In this document: positions 1-7,267 of the stretch, in pieces | How positions within the stretch are numbered: position 1 is the first letter of the stretch | How the letters are laid out: every line of letters begins with the position of its first letter | Assembly (NCBI GenBank): GCA_039801725.1 | Contig: JBDRVE010000014.1 | Location: 6,297-39,429 of the forward strand | DNA: 33,133 bases | Source of the DNA: a candidate division WOR-3 bacterium | Lineage (GTDB): Bacteria; Hydrothermota; Tepidihabitantia; Tepidihabitantales; DTDR01 | Direction of reading: 5' to 3' | Position numbers and translations under genes: made by a program | The notes under the pieces: model-generated | What the model saw: the letters and a program-made list of their open reading frames with translations, nothing else | Databases searched by the model: none | What the model was told of the DNA's origin: nothing

Positions 1-1
1 G

Positions 2-106
2 GTGGCTTGGTCAGCCCATATTGGTGGTTTTATTATTGGTCTAATAATGGGACTATTTTTTAGAAAAAGGAAAAAGAAAATAGATTATGAAATATACGAT
101 GGATAG
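2..106 (+). CDS. Rhomboid family intramembrane serine protease, C-terminal fragment
   Basis: The window opens inside this gene, and only the last 34 codons are present, read in frame from base 2 to a TAG at 104-106. The visible peptide has an AHIGGF motif inside a hydrophobic helix, followed by a very basic tail (RKRKKK). This is the last catalytic transmembrane helix of rhomboid proteases, in which the His of the AHxxG motif forms the Ser-His dyad and the Gly residues allow tight helix packing. The catalytic Ser (GxSG) lies upstream, outside the window. The basic tail would be cytoplasmic. The gene converges on the TPR gene 30 bp away. Seen: the motif and stop. Known: the family role. Confidence is limited by the short fragment. 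Confidence 0.75.
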   Translation: MAWSAHIGGFIIGLIMGLFFRKRKKKIDYEIYDG

Positions 107-136
107 ATTGCTTTTACAACTAATTAGCAACAAAAA

Positions 137-1474
137 TTAAAAGCAACTGTTCTTAATCTCTTCTAATTCTTTTCCTTTTTTAAAACATTCTTGTGCTTCT
201 TCTTTTTTCCCCATTTTTTCAAGGATTTCGCCTTTATCGTACCACAATTGAGAATTATAGGGGTTTATTGTGATTGCTTCATTAATAAATCTTAATGCTT
301 CCTCTAAACGATCCATTTCTTTTAATGCTAACGCTTTACCAGAAAATAATAAATAGGAATTGATATCATACTTTAAACCTTCGTCAAAACATTGAGAAGC
401 CGTTTTCGCATCGCCCGTTTCTAAATAAAATAGTCCTAAGGAATACCAGTAATTACCAATTTTAGGATTTAGCTGAACTGCTTTTAATAGGTGATAATAT
501 GCCTTTTCTCCTTCTTTTTTTTCTAAATACAAAATTCCAATATTATGATGAACTTCGGAGGCTGCCGGATTTAAACTCAGCGCCTTTTGAAAAAGTTCTA
601 ACGCTTTTTCTTTTTCTTGAAGTTCATAATATACAACACCTTGATTAAAATATGCTTGCCAATCATTAGGATTGAGTTTGATGGCTCGTTCGTAATATTT
701 TAATTCTTCTTTAATTCTTCCTAATTTACCTAAAATATAACCTTTTGATACCAAAATTTTTGAATCATTGGGCGCTAAAGTGATTGCCTGGTTAATTAAT
801 TTTAACGCCAAATCATATTTTTTAAGTTGACAAAAAATAAAACTGAGATTTAAAAGTGTTTCAATATCATTGGGATTTTCTTCAATAATCTCTTCTAATG
901 GTTCAATCGCTTCTTCATATTTTTGTAAGGCGAGCAGAATATTTGCTTTTTCTTTTAAAATTTTTGTATCTCGGGGTCTTAATTCAAGTGCTTTGTTGAT
1001 ATATTTTAAAGCTTTTCCATAATCTTGTAATTGGAAATAAATTTGAGCCAATTGAAAATAGGGGAGAACATCGGTAGGAGAATATTTAATTGCTTTTTCA
1101 AAGGCTTCAATTGCCTTTTCATATTCTCCTCGATTGATTTGAATTATTCCTATCTCTTCCCAGCAAGCACTATTGGTGGGATCTTCTTTTAAAACTTCTT
1201 GAAAATAGAAGAGGGCTTTTTCCCAATCTTTTAACCGAAAATAAGCAAAACCTAAAGAGTATTTTGCTGAAAGGTTTTCTGGATCTAAATCAAGGATTCT
1301 TTCAAATATCTTTTTGGCATAATTAGGGTCAGAATAGATGTTAAGAAGAACACCAACTTTTTCTAAAATTGGTATGTCAGAATAATTAATATTTGCAAGG
1401 GTTTCGTCGATTTTACCATCTTTTATTGCTTTTAATAATTCTTTTGCTTTATTTATCTCTTCTTTTTCTTCCAT
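137..1474 (-). CDS. TPR-repeat protein (about 11 repeats)
   Basis: A 445-aa protein built almost entirely of 34-residue tetratricopeptide repeats, recognisable from recurrent units such as A-x-x-x-x-G-x-x-Y/L, then a Y-A/E-E/K-A-L/I core and a P-N/T-D turn, running from about residue 55 to 440. It has no signal peptide or membrane segment, so it is probably a cytoplasmic scaffold binding partner proteins. The start codon overlaps the stop of the secreted-protein gene upstream by one base (TAATG), which indicates translational coupling as the last gene of that transcript. The partner is unknown. Coupling to an exported protein hints at a role in export or assembly, but this is inference. Confidence 0.85.
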   Translation of the reverse strand: MEEKEEINKAKELLKAIKDGKIDETLANINYSDIPILEKVGVLLNIYSDPNYAKKIFERILDLDPENLSAKYSLGFAYFRLKDWEKALFYFQEVLKEDPTNSACWEEIGIIQINRGEYEKAIEAFEKAIKYSPTDVLPYFQLAQIYFQLQDYGKALKYINKALELRPRDTKILKEKANILLALQKYEEAIEPLEEIIEENPNDIETLLNLSFIFCQLKKYDLALKLINQAITLAPNDSKILVSKGYILGKLGRIKEELKYYERAIKLNPNDWQAYFNQGVVYYELQEKEKALELFQKALSLNPAASEVHHNIGILYLEKKEGEKAYYHLLKAVQLNPKIGNYWYSLGLFYLETGDAKTASQCFDEGLKYDINSYLLFSGKALALKEMDRLEEALRFINEAITINPYNSQLWYDKGEILEKMGKKEEAQECFKKGKELEEIKNSCF

Positions 1475-3714
1475 TATTCAATCATCAGGATTTTAAATTT
1501 TGAGATTTTCTCATCGGCAGTTTTTAAAAAGATAAGATAGATACCTGTTGGTAGTTTCTTATCAATATTATAGGTTTGCCAACCTTTTTTGAAATATTTG
1601 TTTTCTTTTTTTATTAACTGACCATTAAGATTGTAAATAAAAATAGTATATTCTTTATCTTTTTGCGAGTAGAATGTTATCTTTTTCTTTTGGGGAATAA
1701 TTGTTTTTCTTATTATTTCTTTATTGGAAGATTCTTCAATTGATACTTGCGGCGGATTAGGAGTAATTTTAATTACCCTTCCTTGTTTTAAACTGTCAAA
1801 ACCGCGAGAAATCTGAGTGTTATAAAGAATGTTAATAAAAGAGGTTCCGGTTAGATTTTGAAAACCAACAGTATTAGAGAGGTAGTAATTATTAGAATAA
1901 TATTGGAAAAGAATAACATTGTTACCATTAATTGTTCTTACCGTTGTATCATAAATAATAATCTGAAATTTATCCCACTGGTCTCTTGGTGAGAAATAAT
2001 GGACAGAATCCCATTCAATAATTAACCGATGATTTAAAGAGTCAAAATAATACCAAATCCCGCCACCGGTTGGTGGATAATAATCATCCCAAGAACAAGC
2101 AAGATGATTTGGTATTTGGGAAGGTAAAGGAGTGTTGGAATAATCGGCTCTCGTTGTATAACCAATTGCTGCCCAGCCATTAGAACAAATAGATATTTGA
2201 TTATAATAGGTATCATAATATTTAATTAAACCAAAATGACTTGGTAAATCAATTACCCTTGTTTCATCATCACCTAAATCTAATCGCACACCTTGGTTTC
2301 TTATTTCAACCCATTCATAATTTGGACATTCGGAATAGAAAGTATCAATATCTTCATAAACCCAATAAAAACCATCAGTTACTGGATCGCAAGGCCTTAA
2401 TTCGCCAACCGTTATAGTAAATGGTAGAATTTGGGAAAAATTATCGCCATAAATTTTTAAAGTACATGGTATTGGAGTTTCTGGTATAATTCTTGGGCTA
2501 GCATAAACATAATAAAAATCAGATAAATTCATACTACTATCACCTGCTGGAATATTTCCGTAGACACCAATTGAATCAATTATTCTTAAACTGGTATCGG
2601 TTGATTTTAATATTGCATAAATATTATAACCATTTCCGTAACCGATATTTCTTAATTGAATAGCAATTGCGCACTCTTCACCAGGGTCTAATCTTCGATT
2701 ATTATTTCCCGGTGGTGTATCCAAGGCATAAACAATTCCAGTTGTAAAAAGGGCAGTTCCCACTTTTAAATAAACCGAAGAAAGCCAGACGCTATCTAAT
2801 TCGTCGTAACATCTTAAAATAAAATTAATCCGATAACCATTTGTGCAACTATTGGCGACTCGGAAAAGATAACCTTCTTCACCGGTATATGCTGAATCTT
2901 GTGGTAAAATATTACCGAAACTTTTTATACTATCAATCAAAATAATATTGGGATCAGGAAATTGTAAATTAAGTTTACCAACCACATTATTAATTTGTCG
3001 TGAAGAATAATTTCTTACCCAGAGAGGTAGGTTTATCTCTTCACCAGGATTAATAATTCCGTCGCCATTACCTCTTGGTGGATTATCGTCAATTAACCAA
3101 CGATGAGCAACAACACCAAAAACAGGAATTAAAGAAATATCATCGGCGAAGACCTTCGCCCAACAATGACCTGCTCAACAACCGTTTGTAGAATCAAGAA
3201 GAACAACTCTTATTTTTTTAACAGCAAAAGGATTAATTCCTGGTAAATTGGCAAATTCTTCAAAAATATTTAAATTATAATCGTTCCAAAGAGTATCGGT
3301 AATTTCAATAAGATGTTGATTAGAAGTATTGGTCAAAGGACAATGGGGAGTTTTATAAATAAACATTGTACGACCAAGATAATTCTCGCTTTCATCAAGA
3401 TATTCTAAAACTAATGAGGAAAAAGCAAAATAAGGAGCCGAAGGGTTAAGTTCTTGCGCCAACAATTTACCACTAAAAGAAAAATTCAAATAAATATGGG
3501 GAATCTCAATTGTTTGAAATATTTTTATATAATCAGCATCATATTTATAGAGATAAACTTCGTTATCTGGGTCAGGATGATGATAAGGAGATACATTTAA
3601 ATCAGAAGTTCCTGTTCCTCTACTAATCTGCCAATAATTTAGACTATCCTCAAAGTTGCCATTGGGTATTAATTGTTGATTAAAAATAAAACTAACTAAT
3701 AAAAAATAAATCAT
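1474..3714 (-). CDS. Secreted multidomain protein with in-frame UGA; candidate selenoprotein
   Basis: One continuous frame of 746 codons, with a single UGA at codon 180 (3177-3175). In order: a short hydrophobic signal sequence (residues 1-13); a jelly-roll, carbohydrate-binding-like domain (about 15-195, beginning with NGNFEDSLNYW and ending FADDISL); a linker domain with NGDGIINPGEEI (about 210-330) followed by a second PGEE-type domain; a domain with ICSNGWAAIG and LACSWDDYYP (about 440-650) of the type found beside secreted peptidases; and a Por/type IX-like sorting tail (about 675-746, IYNLNGQLIKK...LPTGIYLI). The jelly-roll domain itself spans the UGA, so the two halves belong to one protein. 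The ATG at 3714 follows GGAGAT. If UGA is read as Sec, the local motif is C-U-A-G-H-C. If it is a nonsense mutation, the gene is a pseudogene. See the hairpin at 3145-3160. Confidence 0.7.
3145..3160 (-). promoter_or_regulatory. Candidate bacterial SECIS hairpin downstream of UGA
   Basis: On the mRNA strand the bases GGCGAAGGTCTTCGCC form a perfect 6-bp stem (GGCGAA/TTCGCC) with a GGUC loop, or a 5-bp stem with an AGGUCU loop. The loop begins 20 nt after the UGA, within the 16-37 nt range usually quoted for bacterial SECIS elements, and it has G among its first two bases as required. CAU (3168-3166) and AUG (3143-3141) could add a lower stem across an asymmetric internal loop. As I recall it, the E. 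coli fdhF apical loop is also AGGUCU. The hairpin is 11 of 16 G/C in a strongly AT-rich gene. SelB binding is inferred, not shown. Confidence 0.55.
3175..3177 (-). other. In-frame UGA, candidate selenocysteine codon
   Basis: The minus strand reads GGT TGT TGA GCA GGT CAT TGT TGG, that is G-C-stop-A-G-H-C-W. The frame is open for 179 codons before and 566 codons after this single stop. UGA terminates other genes here (for example those ending at 5452, 5198, 10148, 16767, 24429, 28507 and 32970), so the code is not reassigned genome-wide. A Cys (TGT or TGC) at this place in homologs would support selenocysteine or a single-base mutation, whereas Trp would argue against Sec. Confidence 0.55.
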
Positions 3715-3722
3715 AAAATCTC

Positions 3723-4010
3723 CTATTTTTTAATTGCTTTTAAAAACTCATCAATTGGTATGGCAACATAAGTAGTTATTTGAATTGTTCCTCGGGCACC
3801 AAGTTCTGTTGAAATCTTAGCAATTGTTTCGTTATTCGGTGCTTCCAAAATATTAAGAAAATCAAAGTCGCCAAGAATCGCATACTGGGCAATAATCTTT
3901 GCTCCCATTTCTTCTACTTCTTCGTTTACTTCCTTTAGCCTTTGAGGATAATCCTTTAAAGTTTTTCTTCCTTCATCAGTCAATTTTGTTAATAAAATAT
4001 AATAAGGCAT
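3723..4010 (-). CDS. GYD-domain protein
   Basis: A 95-aa protein matching the GYD domain family (small alpha/beta-barrel, ferredoxin-like proteins of about 90-110 aa). It begins PYYILLTKLTDEGRKTLKD, has the family's glycine-acidic core as LGDFDFLNILEAP, and ends with a predicted TTYVAIPIDEF strand and helix. The family is widespread but biochemically undefined, so no reaction can be assigned. The ATG at 4010 has a strong Shine-Dalgarno sequence (AAGGAGG, 5-6 nt upstream). It lies 57 nt downstream of the flavoenzyme gene and 8 nt upstream of the secreted-protein gene, so it may be in a transcript with either or both. No convincing promoter is visible in the 57-nt gap. Confidence 0.85.
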   Translation of the reverse strand: MPYYILLTKLTDEGRKTLKDYPQRLKEVNEEVEEMGAKIIAQYAILGDFDFLNILEAPNNETIAKISTELGARGTIQITTYVAIPIDEFLKAIKK

Positions 4011-4067
4011 CTTTCCTCCTTTTTATTTTTATAAAAGATTAACCAATTTTTATATAAAAATCAATAT

Positions 4068-5201
4068 TTATTTCATTACCTCTTTTTTAGAAAAATCTCT
4101 AAAAAGAGAGAATTCTTCTAAAGGTAATATAGATTCTTTTTTTACAATATAATGAGCTAATGCCTTGCCAATTGCTGGGGCAAACATTAAACCGTGACCA
4201 CACATTCCACAATTTAGATAAAATCCTTCAATTGGGGTTTCGCCAACAATTGGATTACCATCCGGAGTCATTTCATAACTTCCTGCCCATTGGCGCAAAA
4301 TTCTTATTTCCTTTAATTTAGGAATTATTCTTGCCATTCTTCTGGGCATTTCAATAAAAAATTCAAAAGAACTTTCCAGAGAGTAACCGGGAACATTAGG
4401 CACTGGAGTATAACAACCAACAATGTTTCCAGTTTTATGTTTTTGCACAAAATAACATCCATCCATACGATAATCTACAATCATACAAGGAAAAAGATGT
4501 TCAACTTTTTCTGTTACAATAGCCTCGTGCCTTTCCGGTTCCACCGGAATATCTAAATTAACTAATTTCCCAATCTCTTTCGCATAAGGACCAGCACAGT
4601 TAATAATAATTGGCGAAGAAAAGTACTCATTCTTATCAGTTTTTAATCCAATTACTTTTGAATTTTTAGTTTCAATTTTTACTACTTTTTGAAAATTATA
4701 AAGTACTCCTTTATTTCTTTTTATTTCTTTTAAATAATTGAAAGTCAATTTAAAAGGATTAACTTGACCATCAGTAGGGCAAAAAGCACCTCCAAGAAGT
4801 CCTTCTGAATTTAAATCGGGGACAATTTTCTGACATTCTTCGGGAGACAAGAAGTTTACTGGTAAATTAAACTCTTGCTGGATTTTTATTGCTTTTAAAT
4901 AATTTTCTTTTTCTTTTTCGGAATAAGCTAAAAAAAGATATCCTCCTTGATACCACTCAATATCCCACTTTAGTTCTTCTTGGTATTCCGTAAGTAGTTT
5001 TACGGATTGAATCATTAATTTAATAGTTGGTGGGTGAGCAAACTGTTGACGTACACCGCCAATACATCTCCCAGTTGAGCCAGCAGTAGGATAATCCTTC
5101 TCAATAATAGCCACTTTTAAGCCAAACTGAGATAAATAATACCCGGTAGCGGCACCAACTACTCCAGCGCCAATTATTACTATATCAAAATTGTTTTTCA
5201 T
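4068..5201 (-). CDS. FAD-dependent oxidoreductase, DAO family (amino-acid dehydrogenase beta-like)
   Basis: A 377-aa DAO-fold flavoenzyme. The dinucleotide-binding motif GAGVVG is at residues 11-16 with the ribose-binding acidic residue in IIEKD, followed by the STGRCIGGVRQQF segment typical of sarcosine oxidase, glycine oxidase and the beta subunit of L-proline dehydrogenase or hydrogen cyanide synthase. The C-terminal flavin region is present (NCGMCGHGLMFAPAIGK). Such enzymes oxidise the C-N bond of a secondary or primary amino acid to an imine. ATGA overlaps join it to the BFD-like gene upstream, and a ferredoxin gene precedes that, so the electrons probably go to iron-sulfur carriers rather than O2. 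The substrate cannot be read from the sequence; proline, sarcosine, glycine or an opine are all possible. Confidence 0.85.
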   Translation of the reverse strand: MKNNFDIVIIGAGVVGAATGYYLSQFGLKVAIIEKDYPTAGSTGRCIGGVRQQFAHPPTIKLMIQSVKLLTEYQEELKWDIEWYQGGYLFLAYSEKEKENYLKAIKIQQEFNLPVNFLSPEECQKIVPDLNSEGLLGGAFCPTDGQVNPFKLTFNYLKEIKRNKGVLYNFQKVVKIETKNSKVIGLKTDKNEYFSSPIIINCAGPYAKEIGKLVNLDIPVEPERHEAIVTEKVEHLFPCMIVDYRMDGCYFVQKHKTGNIVGCYTPVPNVPGYSLESSFEFFIEMPRRMARIIPKLKEIRILRQWAGSYEMTPDGNPIVGETPIEGFYLNCGMCGHGLMFAPAIGKALAHYIVKKESILPLEEFSLFRDFSKKEVMK

Positions 5202-5455
5202 TTTTCAAAATAATTTATAATTTTTTCAATGCTAATTGGTTTCAAGGGCGGTCGTTTTTTGGGAATTTTTTTTGGATCGCTAATTTTTAATAGTCGGATA
5301 AGAATATTAAAACAGGTTCTACCTTGACAATAACCCATGCCACAACGGGTTAATTTTTTGATTTCCTCTAAAGTAAACCCTCTTTTAACCAATTCTTCAA
5401 TTTCTTGCCAAGTTATATCTTCACAACGACAAACAATAAAATTATCTCTTTTCAT
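5198..5455 (-). CDS. BFD-like [2Fe-2S]-binding protein
   Basis: An 85-aa stand-alone version of the bacterioferritin-associated-ferredoxin fold. It has C9-R-C11, then TRCGMGYCQGRTC with C38 and C43 as the remaining probable ligands and C48 nearby. The same domain forms the C-terminus of the large subunit of opine oxidase, hydrogen cyanide synthase (HcnB) and archaeal L-proline dehydrogenase complexes, where it relays electrons between flavins. Here it is a separate gene overlapping its neighbours by ATGA on both sides, consistent with a fixed-ratio subunit of a flavoenzyme complex with the 4068-5201 and 5452-5886 products. A basic, proline-rich tail (KKIPKKRPPLKP) follows the cluster domain. 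Confidence 0.88.
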   Translation of the reverse strand: MKRDNFIVCRCEDITWQEIEELVKRGFTLEEIKKLTRCGMGYCQGRTCFNILIRLLKISDPKKIPKKRPPLKPISIEKIINYFEK

Positions 5456-5886
5456 ACCTTAATCATTCGAATTTTATCAGAATATTTCTTTTTTACACGA
5501 ATTTGAATAATTGCACAGTGATTAAATTTTGGGTTTTCAATAACCCTTTCGACAGTTACTTTGCAAATCCTTTTGCCATTTCGATCTAATCCCCAGACTT
5601 TTGTTCCTTCTTTCGGTCTTGGTAAAAATTCATAGGGAATAGAAAGAAGAACTTCTTTTTTATTATAATCGTGGTTAATACCAAAAATGGCTAAACCTGG
5701 ACATTTAGGAATACATAAAAGACAGCCAATACACTTATTATAATCAACTTTTGGAATATTAATCAAAGAATCTTTAATAGTGATTGCTTTTTTAGGGCAT
5801 ACGTCCACACAAGGATTACAGGGAATTCTTTCGGGACATTCGATAATAATTGTGAACCTTTTTTTAGTCTTTGCACTTTTTTCCAT
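5452..5886 (-). CDS. 2[4Fe-4S] ferredoxin-like subunit of the DAO flavoenzyme complex
   Basis: About 144 aa from the ATG at 5886. The N-terminal half holds two clusters: a slightly unusual first set (C-x6-style spacing, CPERIPCNPCVDVCP) and a classical CIGCLLCIPKCP. The C-terminal half (about residues 75-144) is a cysteine-poor, strand-rich domain without a recognisable family. An ATG four codons upstream (5898) is rejected because a promoter -10 element (TATGAT, 5899-5894) covers it. The accepted start lies 7 nt after that element, implying a leaderless message. The protein would hand electrons from the flavoenzyme and BFD-like subunit to cellular ferredoxin or a quinone-reducing partner. 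The specific acceptor is inference. Confidence 0.82.
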   Translation of the reverse strand: MEKSAKTKKRFTIIIECPERIPCNPCVDVCPKKAITIKDSLINIPKVDYNKCIGCLLCIPKCPGLAIFGINHDYNKKEVLLSIPYEFLPRPKEGTKVWGLDRNGKRICKVTVERVIENPKFNHCAIIQIRVKKKYSDKIRMIKV

Positions 5887-5893
5887 TTTATTA

Positions 5894-5921
5894 ATCATAA
5901 TAAAAAATTTATTTATGTCAA
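5894..5921 (-). promoter_or_regulatory. Promoter for the ferredoxin-BFD-DAO operon
   Basis: On the minus strand TTGACA (5921-5916, perfect -35) is followed by 16 nt and TATGAT (5899-5894, one mismatch to -10). The ATG at 5886 begins 7 nt after the -10, so transcription should start at or next to the A of the start codon. No Shine-Dalgarno sequence precedes this gene. Confidence 0.7.
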
Positions 5922-5925
5922 AAAT

Positions 5926-5954
5926 TTGAAAATAAAAAGTGGTTAAATTATAAT
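5926..5954 (+). promoter_or_regulatory. Promoter for the deoA-cca operon
   Basis: TTGAAA (5926-5931), a 17-nt spacer and a perfect TATAAT (5949-5954) are followed only 5 nt later by the ATG at 5960, again implying a leaderless transcript. The -35 box lies 4 bp from the -35 box of the divergent promoter on the other strand. Confidence 0.75.
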
Positions 5955-5959
5955 ATAAA

Positions 5960-7267
5960 ATGGAATTTAATTTTCTTTCTTTAATTAGAAAAAAAAGAGA
6001 CGGTTTAGAATTAACGAAAAAAGAGATAGAAATTTTTATTAAAAAATTAGTGAACCAAGAAATCCCTGATTATCAGACTTCGGCTTTTTTAATGGCAATC
6101 TACTTTCAAGGTCTAAATTTCCGTGAGACAGCCGATTTAACATTAGCAATGATGAGATCGGGCAGAATTTTTAGATTTAAAGAAAAATATGTGGTGGATA
6201 AACATTCTACTGGTGGAGTAGGTGATAAAGTTTCATTAATTTTAGCGCCAATTTTGGCTGCTTTAGGATTTAAAATTCCAATGATTGCCGGAAGGGCTTT
6301 GGGACACACCGGTGGAACAATTGATAAGTTGGCTTCCATACCCAATTTTAAAACAAAACTTACCTATCAGGAATGCGAAAACGCAATAAAGGAAGTTGGA
6401 TTTTTTATTGCTGAACAGACAGAAGAAATGGTGCCGGCTGATAAGTATTTGTATTCTCTTCGTGATGCTACCGCTACCGTTGAATCAATTCCTCTGATTG
6501 TCGCCAGTATTATGAGCAAAAAGTTAGCCGAAGATATAAATTTTTTATTATTGGATATAAAAACTGGAAACGGTGCCTTTTTAGAAAAGTTTGCCGACGC
6601 CAAAAAACTAGCTGAAACGATAATAAAGATTGGAAAGTTATTAAAAAAGAAAATAAGTGTTTTTATTACTGATATGAATCAGCCATTAGGCAAAGCCATA
6701 GGAAATAGCTTAGAAGTAATCGAAGCAATTGAATTTTTAAAGGGAAGCCAACCGATTGATTTGAAGGAGATTGTATTTACTTTCACGAAAGAATTCCTTA
6801 TAAGAACTAAATTTGCAAAAAGTAAAGAAGAAGCAGAAGGGTTAATAAATAAAGTAATTAAAGAGGGAAAGGCTTTAGAAAAATTTCGAGAAATGATAAA
6901 AAATCAAGGTGGAAAAGAAGCGATAATTGAAAATTATAATTTGTTGCCAAAAGCAAGATACCAAGAATATTATCTTGCTCCACAAAACGGTTATATTTTT
7001 CATATTGATACTAAAAAAATTGGGTTTCTTTGTAATTTTTTAGGTGGTGGACGGACAAAAATAGGTGAAGAAATTGATTATTCCGTTGGTTTTATTTTTG
7101 CTAAAAAAGTTGGCGAAAAAGTGGAGAAAGGAACGCCGATATTAGAAATTCATGCAAACGATAAAAGGAAATTAAAAGAAGTAAAAAGAAGATTGAAAGA
7201 AATAATTTTGATAAGAGAAAAAAAGCCTAAATTATTGCCTTTGATTTATTGGCATGGAAGAACTTAA
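5960..7267 (+). CDS. deoA: Pyrimidine-nucleoside (thymidine) phosphorylase
   Basis: A 435-aa protein with the full family architecture: an alpha-helical N-terminal domain (1-65), the phosphate-binding signature KHSTGGVGDKVS at 81-92, GRALGHTGGTIDKL shortly after, the substrate-site RDATATVESIPL segment, and the C-terminal PYNP domain from about 345. It splits thymidine, uridine or deoxyuridine with phosphate into free base and (deoxy)ribose-1-phosphate. The sequence does not decide between strict thymidine phosphorylase and the broader pyrimidine-nucleoside type (pdp). It shares 14 nt with the following nucleotidyltransferase gene, so the two are co-transcribed from the leaderless promoter at 5926-5954. 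Confidence 0.93.
   Translation: MEFNFLSLIRKKRDGLELTKKEIEIFIKKLVNQEIPDYQTSAFLMAIYFQGLNFRETADLTLAMMRSGRIFRFKEKYVVDKHSTGGVGDKVSLILAPILAALGFKIPMIAGRALGHTGGTIDKLASIPNFKTKLTYQECENAIKEVGFFIAEQTEEMVPADKYLYSLRDATATVESIPLIVASIMSKKLAEDINFLLLDIKTGNGAFLEKFADAKKLAETIIKIGKLLKKKISVFITDMNQPLGKAIGNSLEVIEAIEFLKGSQPIDLKEIVFTFTKEFLIRTKFAKSKEEAEGLINKVIKEGKALEKFREMIKNQGGKEAIIENYNLLPKARYQEYYLAPQNGYIFHIDTKKIGFLCNFLGGGRTKIGEEIDYSVGFIFAKKVGEKVEKGTPILEIHANDKRKLKEVKRRLKEIILIREKKPKLLPLIYWHGRT

Noticed and set aside
108-146. Inverted repeat TTGCTTTT/AAAAGCAA between the convergent rhomboid and TPR genes as a terminator
   Set aside because: The stem is AT-rich with a 23-nt loop, so support is too weak to list it as a feature.
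2034-2216. Small minus-strand frame inside the secreted-protein gene
   Set aside because: It is a shifted frame of the repeat-rich domain with hydrophobic low-complexity content.
3175-3177. Genome-wide reassignment of UGA to Trp or Gly
   Set aside because: Many genes here end in UGA, usually in ATGA overlaps with the next start, and Trp is encoded by TGG.
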